A DNA stretch of 64,000 nucleotides from Cytidiella melzeri (taxonomy: Eukaryota > Basidiomycota > Agaricomycetes > Polyporales > Irpicaceae), in NCBI GenBank assembly GCA_022592445.1, contig JABYQR010000016.1, forward strand, positions 216,265 through 280,264. The letters run 5' to 3'. Numbering within the stretch: position 1 is the stretch's first letter; each line of letters starts with the position of its first letter. Below, piece by piece: positions 1 through 12,997 of the stretch. The notes beneath the pieces are model-generated. The model did not search any database, was not told the DNA's origin, and was given only the letters and a program-made list of their open reading frames with translations. Made by a program: the position numbers and the translations under genes.

Positions 1-1251
1 CACACAACGCGCCTCGTCACCTTCGCGTTGCGTCCTGCAGCTCCATACGGCAACATTTGGCTGCCAGTAAGTGTCCTGACATACGCGATTGACATTCACC
101 GTCATACCACTCGGAAAGTAGTGCGGTGCTGCGAGGCCCACAATGCCATGGTACTCCGCCCGAGGCCTATGTGTCCTTGTAAGCAAACTGCTTGGGCTGC
201 AGAAAAAAACGCGGTCAACGGCTGGTAGTACGCAAGACAGTGCCAACCTGTTGTTCCTCTCAGAGTTCCAAGCATCCGAGGCTTGCATCTCCCCCGCCGG
301 TGTCTTTTGCTCCACAACGACAGCAGCATAGTGTTGAGAGTAGAGTATCTTGGCTCTACGATGCAGTGGTTGACGCAAGAAGAGTGAGTCACAACTCTGA
401 GCCTAATATCAACCACCAAGTAATAGTTGGCATGCATATACAGCGGGACGTCAACAAACCATACACGGATCCAAGAGACCCTTGCACGCAGCAGCTTGGA
501 ATACGGAACGAGCCATGTCCGATGGAATTAAAGTACTGTATATTCTCACAATAAAAAAGCAGGAGGTAGAGAGAGAGGGGTTCTGTTTACAACGACGAGA
601 AAAAAAGTGTGATCAGCGGCGATCACAGAGACGGATGACGGAGAAGACGGGAAGGATAAGACAATGAAAAAAAATCTCAAAAACGGAGACGATGGGTTTG
701 AATGTTTGTAGGGTAGGGTCTGCCCGTACGCCAGCAAATGCGATAGAACTGATTTCAATAAAGTGAACACTTGCGATAGATAGGACGGGAGGGAGAGGTC
801 AAAACGCGACAGTGAAGGACGGGATAGACAGGAGCGTCAAAGAAAGAATGGACGAGGAATGAACGTATGGGAGTTGGAAGGGGATGAATGTATTGTACGA
901 CAACCAGGAAAGTATATGCAGTCCACGCGGACACAGAAAGAGTTGTCCGTGCGCTTTTTGGCTTCATCAATGAGCTCGAACATCATCCCAGCTCGCCTAT
1001 CGATTTCGTCCCAGTGTAGGGTCCTCCAGCGAAGTCCCATGCACCACAACGTCCAATCAAGTCCAGGCCACGCCCAGAACAACATCGGCGTCACCCATCC
1101 GCGCCAACGAGGGGACCAAGACGACAAGAGAGGGGAAACAGACCACACATGGAAATGTGTGTGAATGTAACATCGATAGCAGAAGAGCGAAAAGGGGACA
1201 GAACAAGACAGACGGAAGGTACTGACATCGTACAACATCCGCTCAGCCCAC
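1..1251. other. Left-edge intergenic sequence downstream of PP1
   Basis: No gene is recognised here. The right part is probably the 3' untranslated region and terminator of the minus-strand PP1 gene, whose stop is at 1252-1254. A minus-strand open frame at 837-1238 has a tryptophan-rich stretch followed by a charged segment, but no family or splice structure is recognised, so it is not called as a gene. Confidence 0.5.
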
Positions 1252-2771
<1,520 letters not shown>

Positions 2772-3927
2772 GTCTGCGTCTCCTCGCTACGTGTCGTGAA
2801 GAACTTTGTGTAGATTTGGAGTCGTCGGTCGTGAAAAATAATACAAACAAAGCGGGGCGGGTTTCTTGAGCGGAAACTACGAGAGTGAGGAGAAGTGTGG
2901 ATGGATCGTGAGGAGGTTGCTGTCTGAGACACAGGCTGGCAAGGGTACGAACACTAGCCTGTTTTGCAGCGACGACCTGTAGAGAATGAGTGGGCGTCGG
3001 TGGGTCAGCCGGCTGCCAACGCCTATGGTAGAGGAAAACTCGAAAGGTTTTGAGTGAGGAAGAGGTAGTAAGCTGCAGTGATAACGGGCGTTCGATGAGA
3101 CAACACGGGTGACCGTGCGATACGTTGCGGAGTCTGAAGAGAGGTGACTCACTGTCACGCAACGTCCTGCCCTCGACGAGAGAGAGAAAAATACGCTAAA
3201 CTCGTAAACAAATACTGCATATATCGGATGTTACGTTGACTCTGATAGCGCAACTGCAACCAGTATAGAACGTGCTCTCAAAGCAAGAAACTGACTGAGC
3301 GGGGGATGACGGCCAGTCACATGATCTATGGCCTAGACCGGAGACCACCCACAGCTTACTGCACTAAGTTGAAAAGAAACAACTTGAATGCCGGAGTCGA
3401 GGCCTCAGAGTGACAAGAGGGCCAGAACTTTACTTGTACCAAGTGCTCTCACTGGTTGTATAACAAGTTGATAATGATTTGGGGCTCGCATACAGCCTCT
3501 CGGAGCGGAATGTAATGATCCATCGATGTAAACCAAAAAAAAAGTTGCAGTCCTACACCCTAGTTTACTGCGAGTGATCTAGTAGTGTTGATATGCCTCA
3601 CAGCAGAGATACATACACGCAAACGATCCATCCATTTCCTACATGAACCAAGCTAGACAGCACACCGGTATCACAGTAGCCATGTACAGAAGAGGGGGTA
3701 CAATGCAAACAGGAAAAGGACCCACTGAACTGGTGATGGATTATGCTGAGTACTGAGTAATCCACAAAATGGAGCACCAAGAAAGAAAAGGGAGTCCGCG
3801 TGAATGTGTGTATCGGATGCACAGAGCAAAGTCCATGAAATAAGCAAATGATGTCCAGAGTGGTAATGGTGTGGTAGAAAGGGTATCTGAGCACGTCCAT
3901 CTCCAAAAGAAAGACAAACCCTGTTGT
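2772..3927. other. Intergenic: PP1 promoter/5' UTR and PH-gene 3' end
   Basis: This 1.2-kb stretch separates the PP1 start (2771) from the stop of the PH-domain gene (3928); both genes are on the minus strand. Its proximal part must hold the PP1 promoter and leader. The open frames here (for example around 2877-3158) show no recognisable protein. No repeat or RNA gene was seen. Confidence 0.5.
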
Positions 3928-6900
3928 CTATGACTCTGGCCGGGCAGGCGTCGCAGCAGCTCCACCTTCGGTTTGGCCAGCAGTGTCTGGGCGACGAGTC
4001 CTTCTCCGCCTACGTCTAAAAGGTTTCCAATCGTGACAGGTCAGCTACCAGCGTCATCACAGAAACCGCAACTTACCGAGGAAACATCGGGCCTTTGGGC
4101 ATCGGCCTCTCGTCCAAGTCCAGAGCAATGTTAGTTGCTGCCTGGATGCCCTATTGACAGATAAGACAGAGATTCCAAACGCACATCAATTACGTCGCTC
4201 CTGTCAGGAAACGATACGGAAGAAGACCCACCTCGATCCAGTCAATAACAGCAGGAACGTCTCGAGCCTGCAACAAGAACTGTTCCCCCTCCATCCTCAC
4301 TCGTATCACGTTCTTCCTCTTCGTATAATCACTCGCAAGACCACTCTCAGTGTTGTGCATCGAGTACTGCCGCAACAAATCCTTTCCATCCAGTTCTTGA
4401 TCCACACACATGTTGTAATGAGAAACGTGGCTGAAGTGAGCCGTGCTTGGTGAAGATTCCCTCCCAGAGTCATTCGCGACCGACGTAGGTGTGCTGCTGG
4501 AAAGAGGTCTGTCGCTAGCTTCCGATCGAGAGCCGCTTAGTTCTGAAGAGGACGTCACACGACTGGAGGGACGTGCAGAATCCATTGACCTTCGCACTGG
4601 GGGGGTCGAACTACCAGGTCGGCGAGCCTCTTCCCTGATAACGTCGACACTCAACCGCGACGGCGACAACTGAGTGCTGGCGAGCCGGTCCATAGAACGG
4701 TCGCGACTGCGTCGAGGATGCAACAAATTCGCCGCCAGACTCAGTTTCGAACGCGATGACGGTATTGAGGGCATGTTATTCCCTGACTGCGAACTCGACC
4801 CTTCGCCATTGCTGCGGTCTACGGGTATATTGAGGGGATCAATCTTCGGAGTCCGTTCGCTTCCTTCACCTCCACCTGCAGTTGCCAGCCGCCTCTCCGA
4901 TGCTCTGATAGCACTGACCCTAATAACCCCTGCTGCCCCCACAGACCCCGGATCAACGCTCGTCTTATCCCCAACACCCACCGTACGCTCCCACCAACCC
5001 CCCACCACACCCGCATGGACCTTGTAAACCTTGAAAGATGTGCCTTCCAGCACACAAAGCGCCCTCTTCCACTTCCTATCCTTTGATTGCACCCCCGGCG
5101 CATCAAACTCCATCTTCCTCGGCATAATCGCAGCAAGGTAGATATGATTCGTGTACTGCGGAAGCTGCTCCATGCCCTCCTCCTCTCGCGGAACGATAGG
5201 TGGACCATTGGCCTTGAAAGCGCTGAAAGTCGGATACGGTGGAGGCTCGGTCGCAAGAGTAAATGTAGGCAGTGATCGCTGGCGGCGGAGAGTGACCGTC
5301 GGTTCACAAACGGTCGACGGGCCCGCGTCGCCTCTGGGCGTGTCCCTCGTCGTGGCCAGGCTGTAATCTGGTGCAAGGTGGCCTCTAATCGACACTTCGC
5401 TGGACTCTTTCTCCTTTTCCTGCCTTCCTCCCATCGAAAGTAGGTCGCTCATACTCTTTGATGCGTGGTGGGTAAGCATTGGACGAGGTGACGAGTGCGG
5501 CATGGGCACCGTGCGAGGAGCGACAAAGTCTTCAAAGTCGACTGGGCGCGGAGTATGACGCGGGTCCTTCTGCACGCCGGACCCTCCTGTCGGCGATGGC
5601 GCATGCCATTCGTTAAATTTTGAATTGAAGTAGTCCATTTGCGGAGTCGCCGGTGTTCTTTGAATGGTAGGTACTTTAGGTGTCTGCGCGCTGCCAGAAC
5701 CTGTCGCCCCTTCGTGAGGCGTAAAATAGATGGTCTCCCGGTTTGCAATTGACGGAGAAGCCCCGCTCTTCTGTTGCCCATTCGTGAGCCTGTCATCCCA
5801 ATCGACTGTGAACGGCGACGCAGCTGGCAACTTTGGTAATTGTTGAGGCTGTCTGCCGTTCCGAGATAACGAAGGTGGTAGAGGACCCCTCAAACGCAGG
5901 TTAGTTGCAGGAACATCCACCTCCTGACTCGAAGGGCTGTGCTCGTCCTCGCTATGTTCGTCATGTGCGTTCTCGCTGTCTTCATCCTCCTCGTCCAAGT
6001 CATCCATCATCATATCGTCCAAAGCTGCATTCTCATGGTCAGCCATTGAAATATCCATATCGCTCGGCCCGCGGTGTGGTAAGGCGGGCATACTTCGAAG
6101 ACGCGTGGGGTTGGCCTGCGCTGCACTAGAAGACGGCTCTGAAGGGGTGGGAAGGGGTAAAGTTGGCAGATTGAGGAGAGGCATTGGAATGGGTCGTGTG
6201 ACAATGGAAGGTGTCAGTCGAGCGCTGCCTTGTGTAGTGTATCGAGCCATCATGGGTGGTGGAAGCGAAGCGAGACGCGGATGCAAGGCGCGAGGGGTCC
6301 TGTTTTCCGAAATGAGTGTTGACGAGGCTTGCACAATCTCAGGAGAGCCCGTGGCAGGCTGAGTAGGAGTGGCCGCGGTGAGTGAAGGAGCTTGCATTTT
6401 ACGCGACGGAAGGGATTGCGACTGCCGTACTTGTGGAGAGTTTGCTGTCGAGGATTGCAGTATTGTCTTTGTGGTAGAATCAAACACACCAACGACATGG
6501 TTATCAAAAGCCGATGGCACGTCTGATTCGTTTGTCCTAGATAGTTTGCATCGCTCACACTGTCCATCCACGCAGCAAGGGGCGTCCTGATAAATCTAGG
6601 TCGTTGTCAAAGACTGCAAAGCAATCGTCTGCATAGATGGTTGACTGACCGTTTCTCCGCTCTCGCTCGTAACGGTTGGTATGCTCTGAGAGGACTGAGA
6701 TGGCGGCAAAGGCGGATGGAAAGGAGCCGGAGGCACATTATTGGCGGGCACCGAAGATGATTTTATTACCACCTGTTGAAGCGTGGGCAGTCCATCCACC
6801 GCCTGTGCGGCTGGTTCGGGAATTGTTGGGAGGCCACTGGGTGCGGATAGTCGCGCGTTCGTATCAGCGGCAGAGACAGAAGGGACAGAGCCGTGTACAG

Positions 6901-7581
6901 AGTTCGCGTGGACTTTGGGCGCGAACTCGACATATCTTTGGTGATGTTGGGAGGAAGATGTTGGTGAGCTGGAGCCTGTGTGTGACATGTCGGACATTAA
7001 GGAAGGATCTATATGCAACCCGAGGGATGGTTGGGACATATTGTAGGCCTTTTGACCTAACTGAACGGGATGATCAGCACGAGGGTACAAGGAGGGATTC
7101 ATGTCGTCGTTCATTGCGGGCACGCCACGTTTCCGCACAAACGCTAGTTTCTTGAAAAGCAGGCTCGTGTTCCTCTAGGGACGACGTTGGAATCCGGATG
7201 ACCGTGAGCCGAAAGTGAAGAGCGGGAACGTACCAGGGTAGCCAGGACTGGACTTGCTTGCCTGCCGTCTGATCCTGCCGTGGAGATGCGGCCGATGTCG
7301 CTGTTGCGAGGAGTAGAGATGGTGGTGGACATGGTGGACGTGCGCATGCAGGGATTGCCAGTGGGCGGAGTCGTGTGGGGACTTCTGATACGGAGCGGGC
7401 TATCTAGGACCGGTACGAGACGGGAGTGTGAAGCGGCGACGTAGCTCAAGGTCAACGAAGGCGTGGTCGACGAACACAAGGAGAAGATGGTTGAGGGAGA
7501 AAAGGTGGTTGTGGACGGTATATGCAAGATCGGAGAATGCACCGACGGGAGACAGGCGCTTTGGAGCGAAGGTTTTGGCAA
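3928..7581 (-). CDS. PH-domain protein with long disordered N-terminal half
   Basis: Fungal protein with a split pleckstrin-homology-like domain near its C-terminus; a role in membrane or cortical signalling is inference only. The coding path runs through several exons. The first contains the segment MRTSTMSTTISTPRNSDIGR. A phase-0 intron follows TLVRS-side sequence (donor GTACGT at about 7235). The next exon covers 7155-6650, then a 65-nt intron, then the large exon about 6584-4190, then two small exons ending at 3928. Splicing at 4190 joins VIDWIE to GIQAATNIALDLDERP and a basic tail. The PH-type segments are MPRKMEFDAPG...KWKRALCVLEG and RKNVIRVRMEGEQFLLQA...VIDWIE. The rest is Ser/Pro-rich with an acidic run (DDMMMDDLDEEDEDSE). 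A cysteine cluster CCVDGQCERC sits at the start of the large exon. The start could be 7581 or the later ATG at 7347. Confidence 0.75.
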
Positions 7582-7834
7582 CTGCGGCGGCTTACTCCTT
7601 CGTGCTCATACAGTACATGCACCAGCGCGAGAGTATTGGTTCCAGCTCCAGCTCATCGGCCGTTAGCATGTCACATCGTTCGTCCAGCTATTCTTAGCAC
7701 TACAACAGTCCATGGCTTACTCGTTTACGCGCATGTTTCCAGTGATGTCACTACTTGACAAGGTGGAAATTCGTGAGGCTGGCATTTCACACTACACTGC
7801 TGATGCACAATCTTGGTCGTGCGAGCAAGACAAT

Positions 7835-8366
7835 CTACGAAAGCTCAGGCATGCGCCGCACCTCCCTGCCCTCATTCCTCGCATGAACACGCAGCTTCTC
7901 CAACAGCCGCGAATGCGCCCATCGTTCAGGCGGCGCTCTCTTCTCCGTAGCCCAGTAGTAGATATCCCAGTCAGGTTCATCCATAAGCTGCACAGTCAAA
8001 GTGCAACGTCAGTCGCAGAGTAACGAGCGAATCCAACATGCCACGTACCCGGTCGAACTCCTTCAGCTCCGGCTCGCTCATCGCCTTCAACTCCGTCTTT
8101 GCAAATGTACTCAGGAGCAAATCACTTTCAAGCGTGCCACGCTTCCGTGATTGGTACACCAGGCGAGCGCGAAGAGCTTCCACTGTCTCCCCAGGTCGAG
8201 CAAGCCGTTGTGGTGGAGGCATATCTTCCGGCGTGGTAGTGGATGCGAGGTGCTCAGGTGAGTGCGGTAGAGGCCATGGGTCCTTTCGGCGGAGAGTCGT
8301 CGCTGTGAAAGAACGTACACGAGACACTGAGGCAAGACGAGGCAAGGAGCGAGCAAAACGATTCAT
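7835..8366 (-). CDS. SDH5: Succinate dehydrogenase assembly factor 2, mitochondrial
   Basis: SDHAF2/Sdh5/Emi5 family. It helps attach FAD covalently to the flavoprotein subunit of succinate dehydrogenase in the mitochondrial matrix. There are two exons: 8366-8049 and 7987-7835, with a GTACGT donor and a phase-0 join giving 156 residues. The N-terminus is rich in Arg/Ser with no acidic residues at first ([18 protein letters not shown]), as in a mitochondrial presequence. The family core is visible: the [14 protein letters not shown] segment, then [19 protein letters not shown] across the splice. The second exon is short and was resolved from the sequence. A foldback MITE lies about 190 bp upstream of the start, and a LINE about 610 bp upstream, so the promoter has been separated from older flanking DNA. 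Confidence 0.93.
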
Positions 8367-8554
8367 TCTCTTGTTTCAAGGATGGGCGTTGAGGTTTCTC
8401 TGCGGTACTGTAACGGCTGCGGTCAACGTCGTGCTCATTTTGAAAGACGTCAGCGCGGCGCTGCCCGAAAGAGGTCGTCGGCGTTGCTCCAATCACAAAT
8501 ACCCTTAGTTTATTATAATTTAGCGCGAGTCTCAGTTCCTTGATTCTACATGTT

Positions 8555-8893
8555 CGATTTTATTAGTCTCGGAACCAGACGTTCTGAGGGAGACAAGGTC
8601 GCTGCGCTCCGAGAGGCAGGAGAGGCAGTCGCCAGGGCTCCTGCCGAGAAAGGGGCAAAAAGAGCTGCGAGAATAAGTCTACAAATTGGGAAAATGATGG
8701 CGCGGAATGTTACAATGGGGGTGAACAGAATTTCGCGCCATCATTTTTCTCGATTTGTAGAGTTATTCTCGCATCAGTTTTCTTCCTTTTACAGCAGGAG
8801 CGCTAGCGACTGTCTACGGGAGCTCCGCGACCGTTCTCCCTCTCCCTCTCTCTCTCACAGGCAGAACGTCTGGGTACGAGACTACGATTTTAT
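8555..8893. mobile_element. Foldback MITE with 9-bp target-site duplication
   Basis: A 321-bp element (8564-8884) is flanked by the perfect 9-bp direct repeat CGATTTTAT (8555-8563 and 8885-8893). The ends are inverted: TAGTCTCG at 8564 and CGAGACTA at 8884, followed inside by CAGACGTTCTG and its complement. The two halves form long imperfect inverted arms of about 140 bp (8564-8704 and 8734-8884) around a 29-nt spacer. The inner 40 bp differ at only a few positions. It has no credible coding sequence. Long terminal inverted repeats plus a 9-bp duplication are the pattern of Mutator-like (MULE) elements, so a non-autonomous MULE-type MITE is the best guess. An 8-bp (hAT-like) reading fits less well. 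Confidence 0.82.
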
Positions 8894-8978
8894 CTCAGTC
8901 GTTCACTGAACTTGCTTAGAACGCCTCTCAATTCTCGATGGAGGTGAATTCCAAAACTTGACGATTCCTGACAGATTC

Positions 8979-9000
8979 TTTTTTTTTTTTTTTTTTTTTT
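8979..9000 (-). repeat. Poly(A) tail of LINE copy 1
   Basis: Twenty-two T residues on the plus strand sit directly between the left target duplication and the LINE 3' untranslated region. This is the expected trace of target-primed reverse transcription of a polyadenylated RNA. Confidence 0.9.
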
Positions 9001-9134
9001 AAATCACTATTATTAACCGTCGGCGTGGCCAGAGACGGAACAAACTATACGACTATACACCTGATAATCTACGTGTAACGGGGAGACTTTAGAGCCTAGA
9101 CGCGCGATACGCGCAAGGGAGGTATGCTACCGCA

Positions 9135-12100
9135 TTAAAAATTAACGTTGTTGGTGGGAGCGTGTTCGAAGGTGAATGCAAGGGGATTTTCGACGAGAAA
9201 GTTATAAAGTGCAGGGTCGGGATCGGACGAGTTCTTCAGGAACTCCAGGAAGTTGCGCCGCGGCCGGTAATACCGAGTGCACTGGTTAAGGATGTGTGCG
9301 CGTGAGTGGAAGACGTTACAGTTGTCGCATCGAATGTTTTCGTTTGGGAAGAAGCGTGATCGATACTCCCCCGTGGGTGCGTGATTCAGTATAGCTCGAG
9401 CGGCACGGGCAACCAGGCTATTTGTAGTGAAGCGAGTGAGGAACTTTCCTCCCTTGTGAGTGGTAGGAGCGATCGCTCGTCTTCCGTGTAGGAAGTTATG
9501 GCCTCGGTATGCAGGATGTTTGCACATGTTCGTCCACGCGTCGATGGCCCGCATCTTGGCGGTCTTTCTGGTCCATGCGACTGAAGTGAATGGGATGGGA
9601 TTGGGGGTTTCCAGCGCCGCGCGAGCTTGCTGGTCGACCAATTCGTTTTGTTCGATGCCCACGTGTCCTGGACACCAGTGGAGGTGGAGATGTGCTGCAG
9701 GGTTCATGGAGAACCAGTTGCGGAGGCGCGTGGCCGTGCTGATGGAGATGGCTTGAGCTGAGTGCGGTTCAACCCTGAGGATAGTGGTGATGGCAGATTC
9801 ACTGTCACAGAAGACATGGAGGTCCGTGGTGGTGGTGTTGATGCCTCGGGCGATGCATGCGGCGAGAGCAAGGAGTTCAGCGTCGAACGACGTTGCCTCT
9901 GAATAAGTGAAAGCCATGGAGGCGACAAGGGCGCGACCAATGTACAAGCGGTAAGCGGCGGCGGCAACGTCTGGAGTCCCTGTGCGAGCTGATCCGTCAG
10001 AGAAAGCAAAGGTAGTTAAGGGGGAAGATGCTAGACTGCTGATAAAATTGCGTTTGCGTTCTAACCACGGCTGAAAATCGTCTGAAGATTTCTTAGGGTG
10101 AGAAATAATGAAAGATACGCGCGAAGCGAATAGGTCTACTAATCTGTTACCAGGCTGTAATTCGGGGTGTGAATGGCTGATGGGTTCGAGGTTGGGTGTT
10201 GACGACTGATGATGGATTTGTAGGGGGAGGGACGAGCGAGGGAGGATGTTGTGGACGGGGAATCCGATGGAGTAAGATGGGTTGCGACCGGATTTGGGGG
10301 TGGACGCGATTGTGACGATGTGGCTTGCTGGGAGACATTGAGTGCGGAGAACGGAGGTGTCGAAGAGTTTACGGATATGGAGACGCATTGGAAGGAGTCC
10401 GGCAAGGATTTCCATCCCGCCGACTGGGGATGTGCGGAAAGCGCCTAGGATCCACCTGGCGGCGACGGACTGGGCTTGAGCGAGAGAGGAGATGAGGAGC
10501 TTTTGTGGCTTGCGAGGGTTGAACCAGAGGCGGAAGCCGTAGGTGAGAATGGGGCGAACGCATGATATGTATAGAAGACGCTTCTGCGCTGGGGCGAGGC
10601 CTCGATTGGAGTTACCCAGCATGGGGTAACCGCGGACAGTGCTGAGGGCTTTGGTGGCATAGAAACGGACGTGGTAGCGAAAGTTGAGTTGGGAATCGAA
10701 GAAGAAACCTAGGTATCGCCAGACGTGTTTGGGCTTGAGCGTGATAGAGGAATTGTCAATAGAAATGGTGAGGGGAGGTAGAGGACCTTGGTACTTAAGG
10801 CAGGGGAAGTGGGCGAGTTCGAGTTTGTCGAGTTCAAGGACAATGCCGATGCGAGCGAATATTTCGACGATTCGAAGGTATAGATGGCGGAGGATGAAAA
10901 TGTTCGTGCCCAGCGAGTCTGACGAGAGGGCAAGAGTGCCGTCATCTACGAAGAATAGTAGAAGAGACCGCATGGAGGGGTTTTGTGCTGGGAGTAGCTT
11001 GGAAATGAGGGCGAGGGCGGGTGTGATGGCGAGCGCGGAGAAATTGGGGGATAGGCAAGAGCCCTGACCAACGCCAACTGTGCAGCCGACTTGGTCAGAC
11101 AGTCGCTCTGCCCACCGGAACTGGGTGGTACGATTAGAGAGATAGTTAGCGATGAGTAGACACAGGGAGGAGTGGAATCCGAGGCGTCGGAGAATGGCCA
11201 CCAGCAAGTGGTGGTTAATAGAAGGAAAAAATTGGGCGATGTCCATCGCGAGGCAGGAGGAGTGAAGCCCCGCTGCGCGCGCCGCTCGTAAGTGGTGGAC
11301 AAGAAGGAGGCCAGCGTCGTCCGTGGAGTGGAGACGTACACCCCCACACTGGGAAGGATGCAACAGCTGGTACCGTATGCAATCGTACTGCATACGGTTC
11401 GCAATCAGTTTCTCCACCAGCTTGCCTAAGCAGCTGAGGAGCACGATTGGTCGGTAAGCCTTCAGAACTGAATAATCAGACTTCTTGGGCTTCGGGATGA
11501 CGATGGTCACCGAAGATTTGAACTGCGGGGGCCAAAAGCTGTTAGTCACGCATGCATTAAAGGTGGAGAGAAGGTACGTTTCGATTTCGCGGTCAGCGAT
11601 AAGGGATTTGATCATTGACCATGTAAGGTGATCTGGTCCTGGTGCAGAGCGGGAAGACGTCGAGACAAGGCAATCCCTCAGCTCCTGCCGAGAGAAGGGT
11701 GGAAACGCCCTTTCGTCGCGCTGTTCGAGGACGTCGACGATGGAAAGATCGACTGGTCGGTCCTGCGCCGCGTAAAACTGTTCGGTGCATCCCCTGACAA
11801 AGTCGTCAAAGGAGTGTAGGGTGGCCCCATCGCTGCCTTTGATGTGAGACGCGGTTGAGATCGGGCGTGGCTTGGACCACGACGTGAGGTCCCAAACACG
11901 CTTCTTGGCTGCCATATCTTGAATGACGGTGTCGAAGTGCATTCTCTTGGCCTTCCGCACCGCTCGAAAGAAGGCCCACCGGTCCTCTTGCTGATTGGTG
12001 AGCCGGAACGTCCGAAGGGATTCCCGACACTCCTCGTTCCACCACGGTTTGGAGTGGCTGGTGATGCGTGGTATCGACGAGTGTCGATTAAATGCTTCCT

Positions 12101-12992
12101 GAATAGAATCAAAGAATATGTTCAGCGATCGCTCGATATCGTGGGGGGAAGAAAGGGTGTCGTGGACGCGCGCACGGGCTGCGTCCATAATGTCCAGCAT
12201 AAACTCCGTTTCCGCATCGGAATTAGGGGGGATGCGCGGAAGTGCAACATATTCTGGAGTGGTGGGAATGTCGATAATCAGGACGGCGTGGTCTGAGCCC
12301 ATGCGCATGTTAGGGTCCACCGTGAGCATGGTGAGAGGGTGATCCAGGAAACTTGAGTCAACCCATGCCAAATCGATGACTGACGGCGCGAAGCCGCGCC
12401 GGTGAGGGAAGTGAGTGTGCACATCCAGAGAATTCAGGAGTGAGACCCTAATGTCCGGCATGAAGTCGATGATTTCTTGTGCATGACGATCGTCACGACG
12501 CCCTGATTCCCAGAGCATGTGGTGGAGGTTGAAGTCGCCTGCGACGAGGGTGAACGGCGGGAGATGCTGCTCTGCAAGGAGAGCGTGAGTGGCGTCGTGC
12601 GTGTCAGGGTGGCTGTACACGTTCAGAAAGAAGCGTTCAGTGTTATGGAAGAGGACAGAGAAACATAATAAATGGGGATGCGAAATAATGTCATGGCGTG
12701 TCCGCGGGTTGGAGCCCGCCCACCTACGGTTGACGTAGCACGCTACACGTGCTTCCCGGATGTTGCCCACCTCGAGGAGGATCCAGTCTCTCGATTGCGC
12801 CTGAGTTCCGAAGAACTCGTCGCCATGGGGGTTCGTGGTGGAGGGAGTGTGTTTGAGGACTGCGTACGCAGGCTCTTGGATGAAAATGGCGTCGGCTTGG
12901 ACAAAGTGTTGTAGTACGGCTGCGGTATTAGTAGCTGTATGGTTGGCATTAAAAGATACTACCCTGAAGGCGTTATGTGCGGAGTTCGTCAT
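9135..12992 (-). CDS. LINE ORF2: endonuclease, reverse transcriptase, RNase H (copy 1)
   Basis: Polyprotein of 1285 residues that nicks target DNA and copies the LINE RNA. The N-terminal apurinic-type endonuclease domain (about residues 1-230) shows VVSFNANHT, FIQEPA, AGDFNLHH and GSDHAVL. The reverse transcriptase (about 480-780) shows SAPGPDHLTW, the IPKPKK region, AMDIAQFFPSI, GVGQGSCLSP and the catalytic FFVDDGT box. The RNase H domain (about 1000-1130) shows FSDGSA, DAELLALA, FCDSESAI and GHVGIEQNELVD. The C-terminus has a CX2C...H...C knuckle (CDNCNVFHSRAHILNQC). The start ATG lies 5 nt after the ORF1 stop, which suggests reinitiation after ORF1. The frame is uninterrupted. Confidence 0.95.
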   Translation of the reverse strand: MTNSAHNAFRVVSFNANHTATNTAAVLQHFVQADAIFIQEPAYAVLKHTPSTTNPHGDEFFGTQAQSRDWILLEVGNIREARVACYVNRRWAGSNPRTRHDIISHPHLLCFSVLFHNTERFFLNVYSHPDTHDATHALLAEQHLPPFTLVAGDFNLHHMLWESGRRDDRHAQEIIDFMPDIRVSLLNSLDVHTHFPHRRGFAPSVIDLAWVDSSFLDHPLTMLTVDPNMRMGSDHAVLIIDIPTTPEYVALPRIPPNSDAETEFMLDIMDAARARVHDTLSSPHDIERSLNIFFDSIQEAFNRHSSIPRITSHSKPWWNEECRESLRTFRLTNQQEDRWAFFRAVRKAKRMHFDTVIQDMAAKKRVWDLTSWSKPRPISTASHIKGSDGATLHSFDDFVRGCTEQFYAAQDRPVDLSIVDVLEQRDERAFPPFSRQELRDCLVSTSSRSAPGPDHLTWSMIKSLIADREIETYLLSTFNACVTNSFWPPQFKSSVTIVIPKPKKSDYSVLKAYRPIVLLSCLGKLVEKLIANRMQYDCIRYQLLHPSQCGGVRLHSTDDAGLLLVHHLRAARAAGLHSSCLAMDIAQFFPSINHHLLVAILRRLGFHSSLCLLIANYLSNRTTQFRWAERLSDQVGCTVGVGQGSCLSPNFSALAITPALALISKLLPAQNPSMRSLLLFFVDDGTLALSSDSLGTNIFILRHLYLRIVEIFARIGIVLELDKLELAHFPCLKYQGPLPPLTISIDNSSITLKPKHVWRYLGFFFDSQLNFRYHVRFYATKALSTVRGYPMLGNSNRGLAPAQKRLLYISCVRPILTYGFRLWFNPRKPQKLLISSLAQAQSVAARWILGAFRTSPVGGMEILAGLLPMRLHIRKLFDTSVLRTQCLPASHIVTIASTPKSGRNPSYSIGFPVHNILPRSSLPLQIHHQSSTPNLEPISHSHPELQPGNRLVDLFASRVSFIISHPKKSSDDFQPWLERKRNFISSLASSPLTTFAFSDGSARTGTPDVAAAAYRLYIGRALVASMAFTYSEATSFDAELLALAACIARGINTTTTDLHVFCDSESAITTILRVEPHSAQAISISTATRLRNWFSMNPAAHLHLHWCPGHVGIEQNELVDQQARAALETPNPIPFTSVAWTRKTAKMRAIDAWTNMCKHPAYRGHNFLHGRRAIAPTTHKGGKFLTRFTTNSLVARAARAILNHAPTGEYRSRFFPNENIRCDNCNVFHSRAHILNQCTRYYRPRRNFLEFLKNSSDPDPALYNFLVENPLAFTFEHAPTNNVNF

Positions 12993-12997
12993 GGGGT

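Noticed and set aside
8550..8909. 119-aa frame over the MITE
   Set aside because: It is formed by the inverted repeat arms and has no coding character.
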